Below, in pieces: positions 27,090 to 36,900 of a stretch of DNA of 64,000 nt. Within the stretch, counting starts at the first letter, position 1. Each line of letters starts with the position of its first letter. This DNA is from Calothrix sp. NIES-3974 (lineage in GTDB: Bacteria; Cyanobacteriota; Cyanobacteriia; Cyanobacteriales; Nostocaceae): positions 5,022,001 to 5,086,000 of the forward strand of contig NZ_AP018254.1 in assembly GCF_002368395.1 (NCBI RefSeq). The letters are read 5' to 3'. Position numbers and translations under genes: made by a program. The notes beneath the pieces are model-generated. The model saw only the letters and a program-made list of their open reading frames with translations, was not told the DNA's origin and did not search any database.

Positions 27090-29273
27090 ATGTCTTCGCA
27101 GTCAGATTATACTTTAGAAGCCGGATTAAATGCCCTCAAGGGGGGGGACAATCAAACTGCGAAAACAATACTGGAATTTGTCGCCCAAAATTCCCCCTCA
27201 CCCTGGATGTCTGTACAAGCACAAATCGGGTTGGTGGTTGCTTGTGCGCGGTTGGGGGAAATTGACCATGCGATCGCCCTTTGTGAGCTATTGCTTGCTA
27301 GTAATCGCACGGAGGTGAAAGCTTGGGCTGTGGGAGTACGTAGAATTTTACAAACCCGTCAATCCCTAAATCAACAACCAACTGGGTTTGTCCCCATAGA
27401 TTCTCCCCCCGAATCCTTTGATGTCCCAGAATTAGCAGTTCCCCCCAGTCCTCAACCAACGGGCACAAATCAAGTTAGTAAAAATATAAACTCAGAAAAA
27501 GAATCTCATCCAGCAGATATACCGAAACAAACCGGAATTGCCTGGCGAAATGCAGGTCGGGCGAAAACCTGGCAAACCTCCACCAAGTCCCCACAGTCCC
27601 AACTTTGGTATCTGTGGGGTTTGGAGGTGTTGACACTGGTGGCAATAGTATTTCTGTTGCAGAAAATGGTGGATGGCATCCTCAAGGGGATAAATTATCT
27701 ATTAGTCATCTCACCTTGGCTAGAACCAATTCAGTTATTTTATGCCGACCCCCGTTGGTTAGTGGTGACAGTAGTATTGATTTTGACCATAGCTACTCCC
27801 TGGTTACTGGATATTTTCCTTTCATTGTGGTACGGAACCCAAACACTTCAGCTAGAAACCTTACAAACAGCCAGTCCCGAATCTGTCCGCATCATCCAAC
27901 GCTACATCCAACCCCAAAAAATCTCCCCACCCAAACTGTGGAAAATCCCCACGACAGCACCATTAATATTTACCTATGGCCATCTCCCCCGCACCACCCG
28001 GATTGTCATCAGCCAAGGCTTATTGGATACCTTAGCTGATGGGGAAATTGCTGTACTCGTTGCCAGTAAACTCCTCCCCAAGGGTTATTGGGATATGGCG
28101 GTGGTGTCATTCACCTTAACCCTCACCCTACCGATGTATCAACTATATCTAGGTTTAGCCAACTGGAGCGACAAAACGATTCAACCAATATTTAAATCCG
28201 CGATCGCTGCCCTCAGTAGCCTGGTATATTTGATTTGGTGCTTATTCACAGGCACAACCATCTGGTTAAACCGGGTGAGACTGGAGTATGGGGACGCGAT
28301 CGCCATCAACACAACAGGCAATCCGAATGCCCTGATTCGTGCCTTACTCAAAATCGCCATTGGTATCGCTCATCACATCAATACCCAGGGTTGTACCCCA
28401 GGACAACTGGAAAGCCTAAATATTGCGGCTCCCGTCAGCTTTCAACAAAGTATCACCATTGGCAGTCTCGCACCGCAAATATCCTGGGAATCAATCCTGA
28501 TGTGGGATTATCTCCACCCCTACCGACACTGGTTCACCATTAATAATACCCATCCTCTCCTGGGCTGTCGTATCCAAACTATCGCCAAAATCGCCCGTAA
28601 TCTTCGTCTCGACCCAGAATTAGAGATTACATCCCCACCATTACCCAAAATCAGTACCCAACAATTCCTGCTGCAAATAGCCCCCTTCTGTCTGGGTATT
28701 CCCTTTGGACTATTAATGGCAGGTTTATTTGGCGCAGCTTGGCAAATTGCCTTTGCTTTAAAAATTATTAACCTCAAATGGATCTATGACAACTGGAATT
28801 TTGTCACCGGCTGTATCCTCATCGGTTTTTCCCTGGGAACACTGATCCGAATTGAAAAAATGTTCCCCGATATCAAACCCAACTCACTCCAAACCCATGA
28901 ACATATCGCCACCATCCTTACAAATCCCACCTCCCTACCTATACAACCCACCCATATTCAGTTGCAAGGAAAACTTCTCGGACGTGCAGGTTGCGCCAAT
29001 AATCTGGGACAAGACCTGATACTCAACACCCAAAATACCCTGATTAAATTGCACCATATCCCCAGACCCGGATATCCCCTATCCATCCAAACCTTTATCG
29101 GTCGTCAGGTGACAGTGGTTGGCTGGTTACGTCGCGGTGCTACCCCCTGGATCGACATCCAATCCATCCACACCCAAAGCCGACAAATTCCCAATATCCA
29201 CCCGATTTGGTCATACATGATTGCCTTTAGTAGTGCCGTTTGGGGGGCGGTCATTTTGCTGCGGGGTTATTAA
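27090..29273 (+). CDS. M48-type membrane protein with lost zinc motif
   Basis: A 727-residue membrane protein. A TPR-like N-terminus (about 5-90) and a Pro-rich linker precede membrane segments near 175-195 and 215-240. The middle resembles HtpX/Ste24 peptidases: FTYGHLPRTTRIVISQGLLD, then LADGEIAVLVASKLLPKGYW where active members have HExxH, and later RLEYGDAIAINTTGNPNALI in the place of the third zinc ligand. Neither His of HExxH is present, so it is probably not a peptidase. More membrane segments (about 555-600) and a soluble tail that could be OB-like (IQLQGKLLGRAGC, QTFIGRQVTVVGWLRRG) follow. Similar catalytically altered proteins occur in other cyanobacteria. A good ribosome site is not visible. 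Confidence 0.75.
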   Translation: MSSQSDYTLEAGLNALKGGDNQTAKTILEFVAQNSPSPWMSVQAQIGLVVACARLGEIDHAIALCELLLASNRTEVKAWAVGVRRILQTRQSLNQQPTGFVPIDSPPESFDVPELAVPPSPQPTGTNQVSKNINSEKESHPADIPKQTGIAWRNAGRAKTWQTSTKSPQSQLWYLWGLEVLTLVAIVFLLQKMVDGILKGINYLLVISPWLEPIQLFYADPRWLVVTVVLILTIATPWLLDIFLSLWYGTQTLQLETLQTASPESVRIIQRYIQPQKISPPKLWKIPTTAPLIFTYGHLPRTTRIVISQGLLDTLADGEIAVLVASKLLPKGYWDMAVVSFTLTLTLPMYQLYLGLANWSDKTIQPIFKSAIAALSSLVYLIWCLFTGTTIWLNRVRLEYGDAIAINTTGNPNALIRALLKIAIGIAHHINTQGCTPGQLESLNIAAPVSFQQSITIGSLAPQISWESILMWDYLHPYRHWFTINNTHPLLGCRIQTIAKIARNLRLDPELEITSPPLPKISTQQFLLQIAPFCLGIPFGLLMAGLFGAAWQIAFALKIINLKWIYDNWNFVTGCILIGFSLGTLIRIEKMFPDIKPNSLQTHEHIATILTNPTSLPIQPTHIQLQGKLLGRAGCANNLGQDLILNTQNTLIKLHHIPRPGYPLSIQTFIGRQVTVVGWLRRGATPWIDIQSIHTQSRQIPNIHPIWSYMIAFSSAVWGAVILLRGY

Positions 29274-29682
29274 TTTTTGGCGATCGCAGGCAAATGGGAC
29301 TAGAAAATGACCAATTTCATGGTACTATGCTAAAAGTGCGATCGCAAAAAATGTGAAAATAGAGCTAGCTACGTAGAAAATACCGTGGTAATGTAAGAAA
29401 TGGTGTTAAATTCTTGTGAAGCTGGCCATCAGTTTAATTTCAAAAAGCGTTTAATTCGCTGTAAAATTCAAGGTTCATAGAATTAAGATGTTATTTATTG
29501 GCGTGGTGCGCTTCTGAATTATCAAAGCTTCATTCTGGGGAAAACTATATTGTTTCAATTGACCGTTTGGAGTGTAAACGATTGGTAAGTAGGGTGATTT
29601 GTTGTCATCACGGTGACAAATCATCTACATCCGATTGGAAAACTTTTGTATCCCATTGATTTTTAGCCTGGAGGTATACTAG
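29274..29682. promoter_or_regulatory. Long leader region of the RNA-binding protein gene
   Basis: 409 bases without a gene. Near the 3' end GATTTGT (29596-29602) and ACAAATC (29616-29622) form a short hairpin and GGAGG (29670-29674) gives a strong ribosome site eight bases from the ATG. Cyanobacterial rbp genes often have long cold-responsive leaders, so a regulatory 5' UTR is likely but not shown. Two HIP1-related sites lie at its left end. Confidence 0.45.
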
Positions 29683-30171
29683 ATGTCTGTCCGCCTTTAC
29701 ATAGGCAATTTGCCCAAAGAAGAAGTTGATCGTCAAGAACTACAGTCGGTGTTTGCCGAAGAAGGCGATACCGTCACAACCAAGCTAATTAAAGACCGCA
29801 AAACAGGTAAATGTCGTGGTTTCGGGTTCATCACCGTCAACAACGACGAACAGGCTGACCAAATTATTGAAAAATATAATGGTCAGATGTTTAAAGAATT
29901 ACCAATCAAAATCGAAAAAGCCCTCCCCCGTACCAAGGGAGAAGAAGGTGACGAACAAACCGCAAAATCAAGCGGAAACACAGCAGCAACTCCAACAGCA
30001 AAAGAAGGTGGTAGCCAAAAAAGTAAGAAAAAATCCCGACGTGGTGGTGCAAAAGAGAGCAGTTCCTCCACTCCTGCTAATAATGATACAGATGCCATCC
30101 GTCCTGACCCACGCTGGGCTTCGGAATTGGAAAAACTTAAACAAATGTTGGCAGCGCAAACAAGCAACTAA
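29683..30171 (+). CDS. RRM-type RNA-binding protein
   Basis: A 162-residue protein with one RNA-recognition motif (residues 1-82): RNP2 is LYIGNL and RNP1 is CRGFGFITV. Binding of single-stranded RNA, often cold-induced or involved in mRNA localisation, is the family role. The tail is not the Gly-rich kind but Ser/Lys/Arg/Gln-rich (SQKSKKKSRRGGAKES), ending in a conserved RPDPRWASELEKLKQMLA helix. A strong GGAGG site decides the start. It is followed by a perfect AT hairpin. Confidence 0.92.
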   Translation: MSVRLYIGNLPKEEVDRQELQSVFAEEGDTVTTKLIKDRKTGKCRGFGFITVNNDEQADQIIEKYNGQMFKELPIKIEKALPRTKGEEGDEQTAKSSGNTAATPTAKEGGSQKSKKKSRRGGAKESSSSTPANNDTDAIRPDPRWASELEKLKQMLAAQTSN

Positions 30172-30184
30172 CCACCATCTTCTT

Positions 30185-30230
30185 CAATTAAAAATTAAAA
30201 GTCAGATATTTGATTTTTAATTTTTAATTG
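30185..30230 (+). terminator. AT-rich hairpin after the RNA-binding protein gene
   Basis: CAATTAAAAATTAAAA and its exact complement TTTTAATTTTTAATTG form a 16-bp stem with a 14-base loop, 14 bases after the stop codon. The stem is all AT except one pair, and the 3' arm supplies the T-rich tract, as in many cyanobacterial terminators. Confidence 0.7.
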
Positions 30231-30896
30231 TTTAATATTTCAACCTATTTCTGCGTAATTTACTCCCAGGGTACTTACAGTTATGTGTGTGAGTGCAGCG
30301 TTGGTGATGGCTTGGCAACCATTACCAGAACTAAGTTCGCCCGTTTTTATTCAACGTGCGAACTAGTTTGTGGTTTTAATTTTATGCAATGCATTTGTAC
30401 TGATGAACCAACACAGTGTCAGTCCATTAAAGTGAACTATAAGTAAAACATAATAAATAGCGAGAGTAATTAATTAATATCAATAATATAGCAATCCAGA
30501 AGCATTTGTGAGAAAACACTTAAATAAAAATCCTCATTTTACAAGCATTCTAGCCTTGAACTATTCTCATGTATCATTTAGGACTGCTATATAGCAATCT
30601 GATTTAAGTAGTGAACAATATTGGTTTTAGCTGTACCCTACGGGAAGTCTTCTCGTAGAGAAGTTGTGCTATGCGTGTCTACGTCTATGGCTGTTTCCCG
30701 TCAACCATTAACAGTCAACAACCCTACACGTAAGATTTTACAAATCCCGCTCGGACTGCGATAGTTTAATCAGCGATCGCAATCTCCCTTCCAATCTCAA
30801 GTAGGTTAGGTGGAACCCAGTGAAACCCAACAAGCAAGTAAACCCCCAACAACCATCAATCTATACTACCCACAAATATCAAAATCAAACAAAAAT
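30231..30896. other. Intergenic region with Nostocales-type repeat
   Basis: No credible gene. About 30631-30692 (CTGTACCCTACGGGAAGTCT to CTATGGCTG) is a repeat typical of Nostoc-type spacers, with inverted pieces such as TCTCGTAGAGA. A HIP1 site is at about 30773. Confidence 0.55.
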
Positions 30897-30925
30897 GTAG
30901 AGACGTAGCAACGCTACGTCTCTAC
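30876..30925 (-). terminator. Palindromic repeat serving as terminator of the giant phosphatase gene
   Basis: The 29-base repeat at 30897-30925 has perfect 13-base arms (GTAGAGACGTAGC) around AAC. Read on the minus strand, the hairpin is followed directly by ATTTTTGTTTGATTTT, a good terminator tail, 28 bases after the stop of the 2190-residue gene. Confidence 0.7.
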
Positions 30926-30953
30926 GTGTATCACGGGTTGTTAATAACGATGA

Positions 30954-33900
30954 TTACACGGTTAAATTCACCTTCATAATCACATCGTTGTAATCCCGGT
31001 CTCCACCTAGGGGTAAATCTTCAAATCCCCAGGTGTTATCCCCAAGTAAACGAATGTGGTCTACTTGGTTGGGGTTTGCACCGAGGAAGGAGAAGTATAC
31101 TTTCGGGTCGTTGTTGGGGTTATTATCTAGTAGTGCTTCCGGTCTTCCGTTGGCGATAATAAAGGGTGCTAGGAGAGTTCCTCCGGTGAGGGTGGTGGTA
31201 AATTTAGCTGTGCTTTGGTTGCTGACGGTTAAATCAATGGGGATGCGTTGATTAATTGCTGCTTGGGTATATCCGGTTTGTCCGGGGAGAATATCAGCAA
31301 TTCCGTCTCCGTTGGTATCAATTCCCCCGTTGGTGTCGGCAATGCGGTAGAATCCGACAAAGTTGTTAAAAGCAGCTTCTCGATACAGGGTAAATTCGGC
31401 GGTGACGTTACCTGTAATACCCCGTAAATCCATGAGTTCTGCTTGGTTTCCTCCTTGGAGATTGCTACCTAAAGCAGGGGTTTGATTGGTAGCTTGGATT
31501 CTGACTTCTAAGTCTTTGAAGTCCGTGGAATTACCAGTACCATCTTCCCAGGAGAGGGTAAAGGTATCATTCCCTGTATCGGTAATTCTCTGGGTGGTTT
31601 GGGAGGAAATTAAAACGTTGGAGAGGGGAGTTTTCTTGGCGATCGCACTGTCAAGTGTACCGTCTTTAATCAGTAGGAAGCGTAGGTTGTCTCCGGGGTT
31701 GAATGTTAGTAAGCGGGTGAGGTTCTGGGGATTAAATCCGTTGGGATTGTTACCGATGATGGAAAATACGGTTCTGGCTCGTTGCAGTGCGGCTTCGGTG
31801 TATCCCGCTTGACCAGGAGCGATACCGTTAATTGTCCCCTGGGCATCATCGACCGTAAATACACTCAGTTCGTTGACTAAATTACTACTGCGTCCCAGGA
31901 GGGATACTTGGAGTTGGGGTTGGGTTCCAGAAATGGTAAAGATATCATTACTACCACGGTTGAGTTTGGGTGGGGTGGAGATGACGGGGATAACTGGATC
32001 AACTTCAAATTTGCTGACGATTTGGGGTTGTCGGTTAATGACGCTACTAGGGTTGGTTTGCAGTTGTTGACGGGTGTAGGGGTCGATACCGTAGGTGGTG
32101 ACGGTGAGTTTTTGGGTAACGGGGTCAATGTCGAACTCTGTCCAACCGTAGGTGTGGGTGGCAATGTAGTCCCCTTCTAGGAGTCTAGCCTTAATTAAAC
32201 CGTTGGCTGGTTCTAGATTACGGTTTAAACCGATGGGGTCGTACCCTAAAGCTGCAAGTTGTTGGTTGACCAGGTTCTTGATAAAGTCGTCTTTGTCGTT
32301 GATGTCGTCGTCTGCATCGTTTGCGACGGGGAGGGTGTCGTAGAAGGCTTTTTGTTGGGGGGTAAGTAAACCTGCTGCTAGTGCTAGTTGTGCGACGGTT
32401 GGTCCAAAGGGTGCATCAAAGGCCACCGCACCTGTGGTAATCTCAAAGGCGTTGGTGGCAATTTGGGTTTGACCGGGTGCGGTTTGGTAGGTGAGGTTGT
32501 TGACGACTGTTCCGTGAATGTCTGCTGCAACGAAGACGACGTTCTTGATTTTGTTGTCGTTGATAAATTTCAGGATTTCTGTCCTTTCTGCTGCATACCC
32601 TTCAAAGCGGTCGGAAGCTGCTACCACACCCAGATTCTGGATGGGTTCGGGTACCATGATGAATTTCCAGGTAATCCCGTTTTTTTCCGCTTGCAGTAAA
32701 TCCCGTTTCAGGTCTTCTAGTTGGGGTCTTCCCAACATGGTACGATTGGGATTGAAGGATGCGGCTAGGAAGTTAGCAACCTCTCTGGGGTCGGTGGGGT
32801 TGGCTACGTCCTTTAATCCTGGGTCACGGAAGGAGCGTGCATCGAGGATAAAGGTGGCGGCATCACTACCAAAGGTATTATAACGGTAAAGTTGCCGTTC
32901 GCCGTCGGTGCGTGGGTCTCCAGTTTGTCCGTAGAAGCGGTCTTGCAGGGGGTTGTATTCCTGGAAGGCTTGTAAACCGTTTTCGTAGAGGGGAGAATCG
33001 TTTACGAATCCGGAAGTTGCACCAAAGAGGTTTTGTTTGGCTGCTGGTGCATTCGTTAAATCTTCTCCTCCCTGAAAATCGTTCACGACTTCGTGGTCGT
33101 CGATGGTTGCGAGGATGGAGGTTTTTGACCGTAAATCCCCCCAGGTGTTTTGGGCAAATCTGAGGCCATATACTTCTGCGTGTTTGAGGCGGAAGTCATC
33201 TAGGGTTGTGGCTTGGGCTTTTTCACTACCGTCGAGATTTCTGAGTCCTGGTGAGGGATAATCGCTGTAAATTGTGTCACCATGCAGGACGAATAATTCT
33301 AAACTACGTTCATCGGCATTGGCGATCGCTGGGTAAGGTCCTAGTTCTCCTCGCCAATCCCCGGATACACCGAATCGAAAACCGGCTTTGGTTCCCAGGG
33401 GGGCGGATGTCTTGAATTGTCCCGTGGCCGTATTCCCCATCGGGTCAATGGCTCGGTAATAATACTGGGTGTTGGGGGTTAAGCCGGTGACATTGACTTT
33501 GACTGGTTGTAGGGGATTGGTGGCATTTGCTGTCACCCGACCGACGATGGTACTAAAGTTGGGGTCGGTCGCATATTCAAAGGTGACGTTACCAAGATTA
33601 CTGGTTCTTGTCCAGAGAACGGTGGATGTTTGGGTGGTATCACCACTGGCGATCGCATTGGGGAAGGGGGGTGTAGATTTGGTTACTGGTAGCTCTTTGG
33701 GTAGTTCTAGGAGTCCTAGTTTATTGGGTACATTAGTACTGAAATCGTTATCATTGATGAGGGCTAGGGTATTGGGTGCTACCAGGGCTAATCCTTCCAG
33801 TTTTTCCACACCGGTGTAACCGAATTTGGCTGCGTTGGCAATTAGGTTTTTGCTAACGGGTCGGATATTGGCTGCGGTGAGTTCTGCTTCTGTGAGTTGT

Positions 33901-36900
33901 TCAATGGTTTTACCAGCAGGGAGGGTAAAGTTGGCTGGGTTGTTGATATTGGTAGCTTGTGCCAGGTCGATGAGGTAAATTAGTTTGTTGGAGGCGGTGG
34001 TGGATAAGTCATCCCGTTCAACGACGGCAAATTTACCATTGCCAAGGGATACCGCATCTCCGATTTTATCAGTTTTGGCGTTACCTGTACCAGAAATGTC
34101 ATCCAACAAGTATAAATATTCCCCTGTCACCTGTTTTGTGGTGATATCAAATTCGAGAATGCGTAAATTGCGGGAATTGCGGGAGACGGTATCACCGGTG
34201 TTATCCGGGTTATCAATGGCACTTTGGATGAAGGCGTAAAGTTTATTACCTTCTAGGGCGACGGCTTCAAAACCGCGATTAGCGCGACGTTGGGCGTAAA
34301 CTGCTGGGAGGATGGGTGTGCCGAAGTTTGTACCGCCGTTTTGGCTGGCATCGGTGGGAGTACCGAGGGGGATGAATCGGTCAATTAATTTACCCGCGCT
34401 GTTGAAATGGTAAATCGCTGGACGGTATTCATCCACCATCCAGAAATCGCCATTTTCTGCAACCACAATTCCTTCTAAATCTGCACCGAGGGGGTCGTTG
34501 TTGAGGACATTACCGTTGGGGTCTACACCAATTTCATCGGTGTAAGCGGTATTTTGACTCCCGATTTGCAGGTTGGGTAAACCGGTTAGGGGGGTAGTTC
34601 CATCGGGACGGAAGAGTTTGGTACGGTTGGTGATGGTGATTTCCCCGGTGGAACGATTGAGTTCAAAACTAATTACTTCTGGTTGGAAGGAGGGTAATAG
34701 GAATGGTCTTCTTCCTTGGGATGGTTCTCCGTTGGGTCCGCGGTCGGTATGGGTGACAAATTGGAGATTTCCGTTTGCAGCAATTCCCCGGAAGTATAGA
34801 CCGGAGAAACCACCGAGGAAAATATCTTCTCCGGTGGAGGTGGTTCCCAGTTTGGGGAGGTTGGTGAAGGTGTAGTTGGTTAATTGGGGTTGGGGGGAGA
34901 AATCCAGTTGAGCGATAATGGGGTCGTGGTCACTTGCTCTTTGATTGGTTTCCACAAATTCCGAGTTGACATGGACGATATCAAATTTTGCGTTTTCCGC
35001 TAAACTTGCACTGACGAGGATATGGTCGAGGGATTGGGAATTACCTTGGAAGTTGAAGGTGTAGCGTTCGTTTTCAGGTAGAGTTTCCGTCAAGTTGGTC
35101 AAACTAGAACCGAGAACGGTTTTGATGGGGGAGACAAACTCAAACTCGTTCAAATCTCCCAGGACGACAACTTTTGCTCGCACATCCGTCGCTAAAATCC
35201 CATCCACATAGTCCTTTATCACCTGTGCTTGCGCTCGACGTTTGTCCACACTACCATTAACGGTGGGGTCTTCCTGACGTGCTTCAAAGGGTTGTTGTAC
35301 ACCTAAAATTGGAGCGCTACCACCCTTAGAAGAGAAGTGATTATTCACGATGGTGACTTCTTCCCCATTAAAGATAAATTTACCAGCCAAAGGTAGACGA
35401 CTGGCAAAGAAAGGATGATTACTATCCGTTTGTTGAGCAGTGGGGTTGGTAATCGCAGTCAGGGAACCAGAGACAAAACTAACACGTGCTGGATTATAAA
35501 GAAAAGCAGTACGGATATTGCCACCCGGTTCACCACCATTGGTATTATTACCAATAAAAGGATTGTCGATAAATTGATAACGAGGACCACCAGCAGCTGC
35601 AATCGCATCTACTAATCTTTGTAGGGTTTGGTCTGCTGCTATCACCCCATCGCTTGTAGAACCACTATTATCCTGAATTTCCTGCAAACCGATGATATCC
35701 GGTGCTTTTAAATTATTCACAATTTGATTCGCGATCGCATCAAATCTTCCGTCTGCGATATCTTTATCTGCGTCATTATCATTGGGGTCAAGATTCAAGA
35801 CGTTATAGCTAGCAACGGTGAGTTTATCAGCACTTCCGGTTAAAGTGGTGGTTTTCGGTTGAATCGTTGCAGGGGTGACAGTAAAAGCTTGGGTGGGATA
35901 AATCTCAAAGTTACCAAAACTATAACCAACTACCCCGGTGACATCTCCCAATCTAGCACCCACATTGACTTGGGGAAAGGTAAATCCGGGTAAAATTCCC
36001 GTATCCTGTTGAATTTGTACCCTTTCTGGATTAAAGTCATTCGGACTGATATTTAACGTCCCCCGTTGACTAATCCCCGTCGCACCCCTACCATTATCCA
36101 CAACCGTAAAGATTTCTCCAAACCGGTTTGTCCCAGCAACTGCGATCGCATCCTTTGCTGTCACCAACATCCCTTCCAAGGACTCAAAGAAATCAATCCC
36201 ATCCGTATTGGGGTCAAAGCTGGTAAAAGCATCATCATCAATATTTGCAGTGGGAGGAATTCTTCCACCACTACCAATAATTGTCGCAGCAGGAAGGGGA
36301 TTTCCACTGGATCTGACGGTAATAGTGGGACTTCCCCCAATTTGGGTCGTAGATAAATTACCAGTAGCAACACCACCAGGGAAAAATTCACTCACCCGAC
36401 CACGAACTTGGACATCATCACCAACTCTGACGGTGGGAGCAGAACTGGTAAATACAAAAATTCCATCGGAAGTCGCATTATTTCCATCTCCCGTCCGGTC
36501 TTGGAGATAAAAACCGTTACTATCCACTGCTGTCACAATCCCGGTGGTAGTCACCAATTGATTCACCAAGGGGGAAGTATGACCAGCACCCTGGATTTGA
36601 TAAATTGGGGTGATTACATCATCGTTATCGATAATGGTGATATTTTGGGAAGTGGTAGTTCCCAGGGTCAGACCAGCAGAGGGATTGGTAATGGAAATGG
36701 TAGCAGTTTCCGTCCCTTCCACCTCCGAATCATCAACTATGGTCAAAGTCGCAGTACCCGTAGTTTGACCACTAGGAATCGTAATCCGAGTATTGCTGAG
36801 GGTATAATCACCAGCAGTAATACCACCTCCCGTCACCGTTAAATCAACAGTTTGCTCAGAAGAGACAGCAGTGGATGCGATCGCGGTGATTGTAATTACG

